The notes: generated by a model from the sequence alone, not told the origin. DNA of 15,162 bases from Alphaproteobacteria bacterium (GCA_030425945.1 JAUHZL010000022.1:1-15162); one strand, 5' to 3'. Shown: positions 1 to 7,639, counted from the stretch's first letter. Made by a program: numbers and translations.

Positions 1-65
1 CGCAGAAGGTCCGCATCAGGGGTCTTCTCGACGAGGTCGCGCAGGTTCATCATGTCGGTGGTCAT
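1..65 (-). CDS. IS256-family transposase, N-terminal fragment (continues beyond window)
   Basis: The minus strand from an ATG at 65 reads MTTDMMNLRDLVEKTPDADL and runs off the edge after about 21 codons. This start (MTTDMM-LR-LVEK-PDADLLR) is the recognisable N-terminus of IS256-family DDE transposases common in Alphaproteobacteria. The catalytic DDE residues would lie outside the window, so I cannot say whether the enzyme is intact. It sits just downstream of the cheD remnant on the same strand, so the element probably inserted at the edge of the chemotaxis region. Confidence 0.65.
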   Translation of the reverse strand, partial: MTTDMMNLRDLVEKTPDADLL

Positions 66-78
66 CGGTGGTCCTCTC

Positions 79-145
79 GGTTCTGGGTTGGCGTAAGCAA
101 CCAGACCCTAACCGAACAGCGCCGGTGACCATCTCACCCAGAACC
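79..145. repeat. 10-bp perfect inverted repeat in the IS leader
   Basis: GGTTCTGGGT at 79-88 is the exact reverse complement of ACCCAGAACC at 136-145, with 47 bases between. The pair lies just upstream of the transposase start, between it and the presumed outer end. It could fold the transposase leader, or be an internal copy of part of the terminal repeat. The role is inference. Confidence 0.5.
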
Positions 146-170
146 TACACCACGCTCAGGGACAGCATCC

Positions 171-352
171 TCACAGCGCCCGCAAAGAAGCGCTGCGCAA
201 TCTCGCAGTCTTGCCTGCCGTTTTCGGTCTCGACCTACGCATCCGCGCCCGCGTCCCGCCAAGCCTGTCACATAGGGCGGGGGTTCCCTCCGCGGCGAGG
301 AACCGCTGTGCGAACTGGCGGTTCCGCATGCCGATCTTGGTATCGGTCTCGG
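171..352 (-). pseudogene. cheD remnant: partial, decayed second copy of the cheD 3' portion
   Basis: From about 241 to 345 the sequence aligns without gaps to the 3' part of the intact cheD at about 595-699 (offset 354), with scattered substitutions. The minus-strand peptide IGMRNRQFAQRFLAAEG parallels IGMRNGQFAQRFLATEG of the intact protein and continues as TPALCDRLGG against IPVLGGSLGG. After that the match fades towards a stop at 171. The part that would hold the catalytic Cys and His is absent. Upstream (353-470) the reading frame has no CheD similarity. I read this as the tail of a former cheD paralogue or local duplication, truncated on one side and bordered by the IS on the other. It has no plausible start and should not make an active enzyme. 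Confidence 0.6.
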
Positions 353-470
353 TCTTGGCCATCGGTACATTCGAATCCAATAGCTTCAACCTTCGCCAAT
401 GCCGTCTCAATCGCCGCAGCACAGGACCCGGACGGCCGCCAGCCACCCAGCAAGCAGATACCTCTCCTCC
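353..470. other. Short non-coding stretch between cheD remnant and cheD
   Basis: No supported gene, RNA or strong repeat was seen here. One minus-strand frame reads AAIETALAKVEAIGFEC around 360-415, which looks mildly protein-like, but it has no start or continuation I can support. It may be relic sequence from the gene that was lost. Confidence 0.3.
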
Positions 471-1019
471 TCAAAACAACTCCAGTTCTCCGCTCCCGCC
501 CGGCGGCTCGAGCGCCGGGGTCTGGATCGGTGCCGCGCTGTCCTCGGACATCAGCCGCTGCTGGACGCGGCCGTCGGCTGGAAAGAACCGAAGCCTCCGC
601 GCCCGCTTCCCGCCAAGGCTGCCCCCGAGGACCGGGATCCCTTCGGTCGCGAGGAACCGCTGTGCGAACTGGCCGTTCCGCATGCCGATCTCGGTCTCGG
701 CCGACAGCATCTGCGCCCCGCCAAAGACCTTGGCCACCAGGTCCGACTTGCGCGAGCCGCGCTTCAGCATTCCGTTGACGAGCAACTCCATCGCGTTCAC
801 GCCATAGCGCTGCAGCCCCACACCGTCCTGCGCGCCTTCGGGGAGCAGATAGTGATTCATGCCGCCCATCTTGCGCTGCGGGTCCCACAGGCAGGTGGCC
901 ACGCAGGACCCGAGCAGCGTCGTCAGACAGGCGCCGGGGTCCCCGGACACCGCGAAGTCGCCCTGGGCGACATGGATGAACCGGAGGCGCGTCGTCGGGA
1001 GGGCTTGTGGAACGCTCAT
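471..1019 (-). CDS. cheD: Chemoreceptor glutamine deamidase CheD
   Basis: CheD hydrolyses specific glutamine side chains of chemoreceptors to glutamate, creating methylation sites, and in some bacteria also works with CheC/CheY in adaptation. The 182-residue protein has the family signature LTTLLGSCVATCLWD with the catalytic cysteine at residue 39 and the catalytic histidine at 56 in GGMNHYLLP. A second conserved block, FGGAQML...EIGMRN, follows. Length fits the family (about 160-200). I chose the ATG at 1019 (MSVPQALP); a GTG at 1043 would add eight residues with no family resemblance. A GGGA sequence lies a few bases upstream. The gene is 130 bases downstream of a chemoreceptor on the same strand, its natural substrate class. 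The C-terminal tail after about residue 160 is poorly conserved. The 3' part has a decayed duplicate just downstream. Confidence 0.93.
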   Translation of the reverse strand: MSVPQALPTTRLRFIHVAQGDFAVSGDPGACLTTLLGSCVATCLWDPQRKMGGMNHYLLPEGAQDGVGLQRYGVNAMELLVNGMLKRGSRKSDLVAKVFGGAQMLSAETEIGMRNGQFAQRFLATEGIPVLGGSLGGKRARRLRFFPADGRVQQRLMSEDSAAPIQTPALEPPGGSGELELF

Positions 1020-1074
1020 GCCTGTTTTCCCGATGGAGCGCACGGCATCCCCAATTGGCGCGCAGGGCCCGCGT

Positions 1075-1087
1075 CCTCGGCCCGAGG
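1075..1087. repeat. Inverted repeat CCTCGG-C-CCGAGG
   Basis: Perfect 6-bp arms (1075-1080 and 1082-1087) around one central base, in the gap between the chemoreceptor gene and cheD. The loop is too small for a stable hairpin with all pairs formed, so it could equally be a protein-binding site. Confidence 0.4.
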
Positions 1088-1100
1088 TTCCATGGGCGTT

Positions 1101-1147
1101 GCTTCAGGATCGCGCGCGATCGTGAAGCCCGGCCCGGGTCGGCCGGG
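1101..1147 (-). repeat. Two adjoining palindromes between chemoreceptor and cheD (28-bp palindrome plus 7-bp hairpin)
   Basis: Bases 1101-1128 form a palindrome: GCTTCA at the left, TGAAGC at the right, GATCGCGCGCGATC in the centre, and a single G/G mismatch (13 of 14 pairs match). Directly beside it, CCCGGCC (1128-1134) and GGCCGGG (1141-1147) form a perfect 7-bp stem with a six-base loop, starting three bases beyond the chemoreceptor stop codon. On the minus transcript the receptor's stop is followed by the GC-rich hairpin and then the long palindrome. Neither is followed by a U tract, so a standard intrinsic terminator is not well supported. Attenuation, mRNA 3'-end protection or a dimeric regulator site are all possible. 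Confidence 0.55.
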
Positions 1148-1149
1148 AT

Positions 1150-4100
1150 CTAGAATTCGTCCCACTGGTTCCCCGCGGTAGAAACGGCGCGCAGCATCGT
1201 TCCGGCCCCCATAGCCCTCGCAGCCGGGGGCTCGGCACTCGGGGCGCGCTGCGTAGCCCGGGTGTCCCCTGAATTTCCCGCCGGACTGTCCGCGCCGCCC
1301 GTTCGGAAGCGCGCGATCATGTCGGTCAGGTTCTGGGCTTCGCGGGTCAGGGCGTGGCTCGCGGCGGTGGTTTCCTCGAACATGGCCGCGTTGCTCTGGG
1401 TGACCTGGTCGAGCTGGTTGACCGCGCTGTTGATCTCGGCGAGGCCCGCTGACTGTTGCTGGGCCGAGGCCGCGATGGCCGAGACGTGGTCGGCGATCCC
1501 GGTCACCGACTCGACGATCTGGTCGAGCGCGCGACCGGCATCGTCGACCAGTCCGACGCCGCGCTGGACATGGGTATCGCCCGCCGAGATCAGCGCACCG
1601 ATCTCCTTGGCCGCTTCCGAAGATCGCTGCGCCAGCGCGCGCACCTCGGAGGCGACGACGGCGAAACCGCGTCCCGCTTCCCCGGCCCGGGCGGCCTCGA
1701 CGCCTGCGTTGAGGGCCAGCAGGTTGGTCTGGAAGGCAATGTCGTCGATGACGTCGATGATCTTCGAGATCTGCCGGGACGACTCCTCGATCTGGCCCAT
1801 CGCGGCCACGGCCTCGCGGACGACGCTGCCGCTGTTGACGGCGTTGCCGCGCGCTTCGGCGACGACCTCGTTGGCGCGGGCGGCTCCTTCGGCGGCGGAC
1901 CGGACGGAGGCCGTCAGTTCGTCGAGCGCAGCCGCAGTTTCCTCCAGCGTGCCGGCCTGCTTCTCGGTGCGCTGGGACAGGTCGTCGGCGGCGGTCGAGA
2001 TCTCGGCGGCCTCGCCCCGGATCGCGTTGGCGTTCTCGATCACCCCGATCATCGCCGCGTTCAGCTGTTCGACCGCGTTGTTGAAGTCCCGCCGCAGGCC
2101 TTCGTGGTCGTCCGGGAAGGGTGCGTCGATCCGGCTGACAAGGTCGCCCTCGCTGAGGCGGCGCAGCCCGACGGTCAGGGCAGAGACGACCGCCTCCTGG
2201 TCGGCGATCATCGCCTGGCGGTCGGCGTCCGCGGCATCGAGCGCCGCCTGCGCCGCCGAGACGTCGCTGCCCATCAGGAACAGCTTCAGCGGACGCCCGT
2301 TCCGGTCGAGCACGGCCGACAGGGCCCCGTCGAGCAGGCACAGCCCCCCCGACGGACCGGCCAGTCGGACGCGACCGGCGCACGGGGTCCCGTCGAGGAC
2401 GCCGCGAACCAAGTCCGCGGGCGCGCGTCCGCCCGGGGCTTCGGTGACGAGATCGGCCAGAGCCGCCCCGACCAGCGTGCCCGGCTCCTCGCCCAGGGCC
2501 GCGCAAAGGTTGGCGTTCGCGGTGAGCACCCGACCATCGACGCTGATCTCGGCGGTGCACTGGTGGCGGTCGATGCTGGCGATGACGGCGTTCTGCATCC
2601 GCTCGGCGGTCACGTCCTTCCACTCGGCCACGAGACCGGCGCGCGTGCCGTCGGCCGCGGTGACCGCGTTGATCACCAGCGAGAACCGGGCCTCGCCGAC
2701 CCGGATGTCGGCGGTGAAGGGAAAACTCGCGCCCGCGCCGATCCGGCGGCGGGCCCCGGTGCCGGGCGGGTGGAAGACCGCCATCGTCTTGCCGATGATG
2801 GTGGTCGGGTCGAAGTCCGGCAGGGTCGTGCGGAAGGTGTCCGCGTGCATCTCCATCAGGCGGCGCGCGGCGGGGTTCACGTAGGTGATCGTCTCGTCGG
2901 CATCGACGATCATCAGCGCGGCGGACGAGGCATCGAGCGCCGCCGAGCGGAACCGGTTCTCGGCCTCGGTCCCGGCCGCCGTGCGCAGGGTGCCCTGCAG
3001 GTCCTCCAGCGAGCAGGCGATCGCGCCGATCTCGTCCCCGCGCCGGGTATCCGGCACGGGCGTCGCGAGGTCGCCCTGCGCCACGCCGCGCAGGGCGGCG
3101 CCGACCCGGTCGAGCGGCACGCTGACCGAACGCGCCAGCCAGATGCCCAGCCCGCAGATCAGCGCCAGCAGGAAGACGATGTTGGTGATGACGTTGACCA
3201 GCAGGTCATTCGCCGCCGCAAGTTGGCGGTCGCGGCTGCGCTCGACCATCACGCTCCAGGGGGCGCCGAAGACCTCGATCGGGACATGCGCGACGAAGAG
3301 CGCCGCGCCCGTGGCATCCGCCGCGGTGACCATCCCGGACGCGCGGTCCGACAGCAGCGGGCCCAGCTCCTCAGTGTCTCCGCGCGGGTCTCGGCCCCAA
3401 GGCTGCGCGGCGCACCGACCGCGCCCAGCAGGTAGGCGGCGACGCCGTCCTCGCCCCCGCTCGGGGCAAGCACGGCCTCGAGCACGGTCCGGTCGACCTG
3501 CACCACGACCGTCCCGGCCACACGTCCGCGGGCATCGACCACGCGGCGGGCGAGATAGGCGGTCGGTGGCGCGTCCGGGCGGGACTGATCCTGCGCGAAA
3601 TCGGAGAAGACCGGACCGGTCACCTCGCGCGCGGCGGCGGCGACCTGGCCCAGCGGCGCGGACCGCTCCACGACGCGGGCGAAGTCGGCCCCTTTCCGGA
3701 CTGAGTAGACGACGCGCCCGTCGGGATCGACGAGGTAGAGGTCCGACAGCCCGCCCTCCCCGACCAGCGCCTGAAAATAGGGATGATATCGCGCGTGGAT
3801 GCGCGAGTAGGCGGTGCCGTCCCCGGCCTGCCCCAGCGCCGTGGCGCCGTCCGTGCCGGCCTGGTAGCTGTCGCGCAGGCGGGTTTCGGGATCGTCGGCG
3901 CCAAGGCTTGTCCATCCCTCGTGCAGGAAGTCGAGCGCCTCCAGCGTGGTCGGGTTGACCGCGAGTTGGTCGAGGTCGTGCGACAGCCCGCCGAAAAGCG
4001 CGACGACCGCCTGCGCCCGCGCCTCCGCCACCGCCATCAGGCGCAGCTCGGCCTCCGCCGCGAGGGTCGACCGCGCGTGCAGGTAGGAAATGACCGTGGT

Positions 4101-4181
4101 GACCACGAGCGCGGACAGGCTGAGGGTGACCATGATCACCGGCAGCTTGACCGCGACGCGGATGTTGTTGAGCGCTCTCAT
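1150..4181 (-). CDS. Methyl-accepting chemotaxis protein (Cache-HAMP-PAS-PAS-MCP signal), interrupted by one frameshift
   Basis: A membrane chemoreceptor of about 1,010 residues when its two frames are joined. From the ATG at 4181: transmembrane helix at residues about 11-33, a periplasmic Cache-type sensor (DLYLVDPDGRVVYSV near 145-160), a second transmembrane helix (about 327-352), HAMP (GDLATPVPDTRRGDEIGAI), two PAS-like segments (about 415-450 and 540-570), a second HAMP-like linker (LRRLSEGDLVSRIDAPF) and the signalling domain. The hairpin tip reads AFQTNLLALNAGVEAARAGE (about 814-833). The protein ends in QWDEF, a WxxF motif of the kind that tethers CheR/CheB. The frame breaks near 3370-3395: upstream frame ...GAETRAET, downstream frame EELGPLLSDRASG. 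This fits loss of one base (or gain of two). Coding character continues strongly on both sides, so the mutation is recent or a sequencing error. As written, translation from 4181 would end at 3249. cheD follows downstream. Confidence 0.88.
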
Positions 4182-4305
4182 CGGATCGACCCCCGCAATT
4201 CAGGCGCGGGGCGTGCTCGATCGCTCGGACCCCGGACAGGACCGCAGACCCGAACCTGGGCCTGCAGCGCGATCCTTCCGGAGAGATGTGAAGGAAGACT
4301 TAAGT

Positions 4306-4328
4306 GGCGGCGCAGCCGGTGCGCCGCC
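4306..4328 (-). terminator. Terminator-like hairpin after the DUF4167 gene
   Basis: GGCGGCGCA (4306-4314) and TGCGCCGCC (4320-4328) form a perfect 9-bp stem with a five-base loop. It starts nine bases beyond the DUF4167 stop codon in the minus direction. The following minus-strand bases, ACTTAAGTCTTCC, are only moderately T-rich, so termination may be weak. It also lies upstream of the chemoreceptor start and would separate the two units. Confidence 0.55.
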
Positions 4329-4336
4329 GGACCGCC

Positions 4337-4933
4337 TTATTCGGCTGCCGAGGCCGCGGGGGCATCGCCGGAGGCGCCATCGTCGCCGCCGCCTTCGCCG
4401 CGGTCGGTCCGCGGTGCGCGCGGCTTGCGCGGGCGGCGCGGCTTGCGCTCGGGTTGCGGGGCCGGGGTGTCGGCCTCGGTTTCCGGGGTCTCGACCAGAT
4501 CGGCGGTGTCCGGGGTCGCCTCGTCCTGCGGATCGTCGAGCGGCCCGGGACCGGAGGACCGCGCCTCGCCCCGCTGCGGCATCTGGCCCCCCTGCGGCTG
4601 GCCGGACTGGCCCTGCTGGGGCGTGCCCTGACCACCGTTGCCGCCCCCGTTGCCGCCACCGGTGCCGTCGGCGCCCTGCTGGCGCTGCTGCTCCTGCATC
4701 GCCTCGCCCAGCATCCGCGTGTAGTGCTCGGCGTGCTGCTGGAAGTTCTCGACCGCCACGCGGTCTCCGGCAAGCTGCGCGTCGCGCGCGAGCTGGGTGT
4801 ACTTGTCAATGATCTGCTGCGGGGTCCCGCGCACCTTGCCCTCGGGGCCGGAGCTGTCGAAGACGCGGTTGACGATGTTGCCGGACGGACGCCGGTTGTT
4901 CTTGTTCCGCGAGCGTGATTTCGAAGATCTCAT
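4337..4933 (-). CDS. DUF4167 domain-containing protein
   Basis: A 198-residue hydrophilic protein. The N-terminus is basic (RSSKSRSRNKNNRRPSGNIV) and is followed by the DUF4167 core: NRVFDSSGPEGKVRGTPQQI, then helices reading KYTQLARDAQLAGDRVAVEN and FQQHAEHYTRML (about residues 20-80). The rest is low complexity: a Gly/Asn/Gln-rich stretch (about 85-120), an acidic Pro/Thr segment (130-160) and a Lys/Arg/Pro block (PERKPRRPRKPRAPR, about 162-176). The domain is widespread in Alphaproteobacteria next to prmC and prfA, as here. Its function is unknown to me. The basic ends suggest nucleic-acid or ribosome association, which is inference only. A 250-base gap separates it from prmC, and a candidate promoter lies in that gap. 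Confidence 0.9.
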   Translation of the reverse strand: MRSSKSRSRNKNNRRPSGNIVNRVFDSSGPEGKVRGTPQQIIDKYTQLARDAQLAGDRVAVENFQQHAEHYTRMLGEAMQEQQRQQGADGTGGGNGGGNGGQGTPQQGQSGQPQGGQMPQRGEARSSGPGPLDDPQDEATPDTADLVETPETEADTPAPQPERKPRRPRKPRAPRTDRGEGGGDDGASGDAPAASAAE

Positions 4934-5001
4934 GGAGGTATGTGTTCCGCCTTTGGGCAGTTCAGGACGGGCGCAGCTGCGGCACCCGATCCGTTCAGTC
5001 T

Positions 5002-5060
5002 GACACCAGACCGGTGTCGGAGAAGATCTCTAAGACCGGACGGGACCCTGTGCGGGGTCC
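5002..5060. repeat. Two small inverted repeats in the DUF4167 leader
   Basis: GACACC (5002-5007) pairs with GGTGTC (5013-5018) across five bases, and GGACCC (5043-5048) pairs with GGGTCC (5055-5060) across six bases. Both lie in the 250-base region upstream of DUF4167. They could be leader hairpins on the minus transcript, but neither is long enough to be distinctive in GC-rich DNA. Confidence 0.35.
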
Positions 5061-5108
5061 GGGATGCGCCATTTCCGTGCAGGGCGCAACGCCGTCCGAT
5101 TGGAGGGC

Positions 5109-5141
5109 AGTAAACATCACTGCGACCCGCTGACAAGCGGG
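5109..5141 (-). promoter_or_regulatory. Candidate sigma-70-type promoter for the DUF4167 gene
   Basis: On the minus strand TTGTCA (5136-5131) and TTTACT (5114-5109) are 16 bases apart and match the -35 and -10 consensus at five and four of six positions. The -35 overlaps a small hairpin, CCCGCT (5126-5131) with AGCGGG (5136-5141). A transcript from here would have a leader of about 170 bases. This rests on sequence resemblance only. Confidence 0.3.
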
Positions 5142-5183
5142 AATCGCCTGAACAGCCCCGATGTCCCGCGTTTCGGCCCGAAA

Positions 5184-6029
5184 TCAGCGGTTTTCAGGGG
5201 CAAGCGTTGCGCAAACGACGCGGTCGCGCCCGTCGAGATCGGCCAGGCACCGGACGTCGGGAAAGCCCGCGCCGCGCAACATCGCGGCGACCGCCGCCGC
5301 CTGCCCCGCGCCCACCTCGAAGAGGACCGTGCCCCCCGGGGTCAGCGCCTGCCCCAGCTTCGGCGCAAGATCGCGGTAGACCGCCAGCCCGTCGCCGCCG
5401 GGTGTCAGGGCCAGCCGAGGCTCCCAGAGACGCGGCTCGGGCTCCAGCGCGGCGTACTCCGTCTCGGGGATGTAGGGCGGGTTGCAGACGATCAGGTCGA
5501 ACCGCCCGGTGATCCCGTCGAGCCAGTCGCCCGGCCGCAGCGCCGCGCGGTCGTCGAGCCCCAGCCGCGCCCGGTTCTGGGCGGCCACCGCCAGCGCGGG
5601 TCCGGAGACGTCGATGCCGAGGCCCGTCGCCCCGGGCCGTTCCGCCAGCAAGGTCAGCAGGATCGCCCCCGACCCGGTCCCGAGGTCGAGGACGCTCTGC
5701 CAGTCGTGCGCCAGGGCGGCCGCGATCAGCGTTTCCGTCTCAGGCCGGGGATCCAGCACGTCGCCGGACACGATGAAGTCGCGCCCGAAGAAGGCGCGCG
5801 TGCCCACCAGGTGGCTGACCGGGCGGCGCGCGGCGCGGGCGGCGATCAGGTCCGCGAAGGCGGCGGCAACCTCCGGGCCGACCGGATCGGGCAGCACGAG
5901 GGTCAGCCGCTCGGGCGCGACGCCCAGGGCATGGGCCAGCAGGCGGCGGGCATCGCGGGCCGGATCGGGCACCCCGGCGGCGCGCAGCCGCGCAATCGCC
6001 GGGACCAGCAGCGCAGAGCCGCTGCTCAC
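5184..6029 (-). CDS. prmC: Peptide chain release factor N5-glutamine methyltransferase PrmC (HemK)
   Basis: PrmC transfers a methyl group from S-adenosylmethionine to the glutamine of the GGQ motif of release factors RF1 and RF2, raising termination efficiency. The 281-residue protein has the usual N-terminal helical factor-binding part, the RPETE motif (95-99), the SAM-binding loop DLGTGSG (115-121) and the catalytic NPPYI motif (183-187) that holds the glutamine amide. Length is typical. The start is a GTG at 6029 that overlaps the prfA stop codon (GTGA), which indicates translational coupling to the upstream gene for its own substrate. Confidence 0.96.
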   Translation of the reverse strand: MSSGSALLVPAIARLRAAGVPDPARDARRLLAHALGVAPERLTLVLPDPVGPEVAAAFADLIAARAARRPVSHLVGTRAFFGRDFIVSGDVLDPRPETETLIAAALAHDWQSVLDLGTGSGAILLTLLAERPGATGLGIDVSGPALAVAAQNRARLGLDDRAALRPGDWLDGITGRFDLIVCNPPYIPETEYAALEPEPRLWEPRLALTPGGDGLAVYRDLAPKLGQALTPGGTVLFEVGAGQAAAVAAMLRGAGFPDVRCLADLDGRDRVVCATLAPENR

Positions 6030-7081
6030 CCGGCGACCTCGGCCAGCTTGCGCGCCTGGTCCTCGGCGATCAGGGCGTCGATGATCTCGTCGAGGTCGCC
6101 CTGCATCACCTGGTCGAGCTTGTAGAGGGTCAGGTTGATCCGGTGATCGGTCATGCGCCCCTGCGGGAAGTTGTAGGTCCGGATGCGCTCGGACCGGTCG
6201 CCCGAGCCGACCTGCCCCTTGCGCGCGGCGGCGCGTTCGGCGTCGGCGGCCTGCCGCTTCAGGTCGTAGAGCCGAGCCCGCAGGACGCCCATCGCGATCT
6301 CGCGGTTGCGGTGCTGCGACTTCTCGGAACTGGTGACGATGATCCCGGTGGGCAAATGGGTGATCCGCACCGCCGAGTCCGTGGTGTTCACGTGCTGACC
6401 GCCCGCGCCGCTGGCCCGCATCGTGTCGATCCGGATGTCGGTGGCGGGAATGTCGATGTCGACCGCCTCGGCCTCCGGCAGCACCGCGACGGTGGCCGCC
6501 GAAGTGTGGATGCGCCCGCCGGACTCGGTCACCGGCACACGCTGGACCCGGTGCACGCCGCTTTCGAACTTGAGCCGGGCAAAGACCCCCTCGCCCTCGA
6601 CCCGGGCGATGACCTCCTTGATCCCGCCCAGCTCGGTCGCGCTTTCCTCCAGCACCTCGAACCGCCAGCCGCGCGTCTCGGCATAGCGCTGGTACATCCG
6701 CAGCAGGTCGCCCGCGAAAAGCGACGCCTCCTCGCCCCCGGTGCCGGGCCGGATTTCCAGCATGGCCGGGCGGGCATCGGCGGAGTCCTTCGGCAGGAGC
6801 GCCAGCCGCAGCGCCTGCTCGACGACCGGCAGGCGGGCCTTCAGGACCGGCAGCTCGTCCTCGGCCAGCGCGCGCATTTCGGGATCGGCCAGCAGCGCCT
6901 CGGCCTCGGCCAGGCCGGCCTGCACGGTGCGCCAGTCGGCAATCGCGGCCACGACCGGCTTCAGCTCGGCATACTCGCGCGACAGCCGCGCGATCTCCTC
7001 GCCGGAGGTCGCCTGCCCCATCTTCGCTTCGAGGAACTCGAACCGGTCGGTGATCTCGCGCAGCGCGGCTTCGGGTATCAT
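6026..7081 (-). CDS. prfA: Peptide chain release factor 1 (RF1)
   Basis: RF1 recognises UAA and UAG stop codons in the ribosomal A site and triggers release of the finished peptide. The 351-residue sequence is full length. It shows the N-terminal helical domain, the RPGTGGEEASLFAGDLLRMY block (111-130), the stop-codon recognition tripeptide PVT (183-185, the PxT motif of RF1, not the SPF of RF2) and the catalytic GGQ (227-229) in ASGAGGQHVNTTDSAVRITH. The ATG at 7081 begins MIPEAALREI. Its TGA overlaps the prmC GTG. The upstream DUF1499 gene ends 50 bases before the start, so the three may be co-transcribed. The ribosome-binding site is weak. Confidence 0.97.
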   Translation of the reverse strand: MIPEAALREITDRFEFLEAKMGQATSGEEIARLSREYAELKPVVAAIADWRTVQAGLAEAEALLADPEMRALAEDELPVLKARLPVVEQALRLALLPKDSADARPAMLEIRPGTGGEEASLFAGDLLRMYQRYAETRGWRFEVLEESATELGGIKEVIARVEGEGVFARLKFESGVHRVQRVPVTESGGRIHTSAATVAVLPEAEAVDIDIPATDIRIDTMRASGAGGQHVNTTDSAVRITHLPTGIIVTSSEKSQHRNREIAMGVLRARLYDLKRQAADAERAAARKGQVGSGDRSERIRTYNFPQGRMTDHRINLTLYKLDQVMQGDLDEIIDALIAEDQARKLAEVAG

Positions 7082-7131
7082 GGTGTCGCGGCTCTAGGCT
7101 GCGGCCGATCTTCGGTCAAGTCCGGGCCCGC

Positions 7132-7590
7132 TCAGCCCGCCAGCGCCGCGAGCCAGCCCTCGACCCGCGCCCGGTTGACGCCCAGGTCGCTGTCGCCGAA
7201 CCGCAGCCGGGCGTAGATCACCAGCCGCGCGCCATCGCCCTCGGGCACTGCCTCTACCGTGGTGTAGTCGGGGAAGCCCCAGAGCAGCGAGCGGGTGACG
7301 AAGGTGATCCGGCCCTCCGCGACCGAGCCCGCGAGGACCCGGGTGCGCGGCGTGGCATCGGCGATCTCGGCGAAGCGCGCCAGCAGGGCCGCCGGGGCCT
7401 CGGCAAAGACCGGGCTTTCGAGGTCGCCGCCGGGCCGCACCAGCACCCCGCCACGGCCCGAGGACAGCGCGGGATCGGCGGGATCGACATGCCAGCGCGC
7501 CGGATCGGTCGGCGCAAGGCGGACATAGGCGCTGACGCCCACCACCGCGAAGACGAGAAGAAGGGGCGCGAGATAGAGAAACGATTTCAT
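7132..7590 (-). CDS. DUF1499 domain-containing membrane-anchored protein
   Basis: A 152-residue protein with an N-terminal hydrophobic segment (FLYLAPLLLVFAVVGVSAYV, about residues 3-22) that acts as a signal anchor or signal peptide, followed by a DUF1499 domain. Family marks are the W-DP--P start (WHVDPADPAL), the FPDYTTVEAVPEGDGARLVI strand pair and the end motif FGDSDLGVNRARVEGWLAAL. I chose the ATG at 7590 because GGAAAGG sits at good spacing upstream; an ATG at 7614 would add eight unlikely residues. The function of DUF1499 is not established. It sits upstream of prfA-prmC on the same strand and diverges from the small secreted protein gene at 7703. Confidence 0.88.
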   Translation of the reverse strand: MKSFLYLAPLLLVFAVVGVSAYVRLAPTDPARWHVDPADPALSSGRGGVLVRPGGDLESPVFAEAPAALLARFAEIADATPRTRVLAGSVAEGRITFVTRSLLWGFPDYTTVEAVPEGDGARLVIYARLRFGDSDLGVNRARVEGWLAALAG

Positions 7591-7639
7591 CGACAAGGGC
7601 CTTTCCGTTCCCATCTCACCTGAGCCGCCGGGGCGCCGC

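Larger units (their letters stand above)
1..165 (-). mobile_element. IS256-family insertion sequence, 5' end only (cut by window edge)
   Basis: The transposase start lies at the window's left edge on the minus strand, and about 100 bases of leader separate it from the cheD remnant. Read on the minus strand, the leader holds GTGTAGGTTCTGGGTGAG, which resembles terminal repeats of IS256/Mutator-type elements as I remember them. The outer end of the element therefore probably falls between about 146 and 170. The other end is outside the window, so neither the terminal repeat pair nor a target duplication can be checked. The family call rests mainly on the transposase N-terminus. Confidence 0.6.

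Noticed and set aside
1020..1043. Extended cheD start at GTG 1043
   Set aside because: The extra residues (RSIGKTG) have no family support, and the ATG at 1019 has a GGGA sequence upstream.
1456..3435. A long plus-strand open frame opposite the chemoreceptor (about 659 codons)
   Set aside because: It is an antisense shadow of the MCP gene with biased composition (Arg, Gly, Asp, Val) and no recognisable domain.
3249..4181. Two separate genes: a free Cache sensor and a separate soluble-start chemoreceptor
   Set aside because: The downstream half has no plausible start near the junction, and it continues the sensor domain directly. One frameshifted gene explains the data better.
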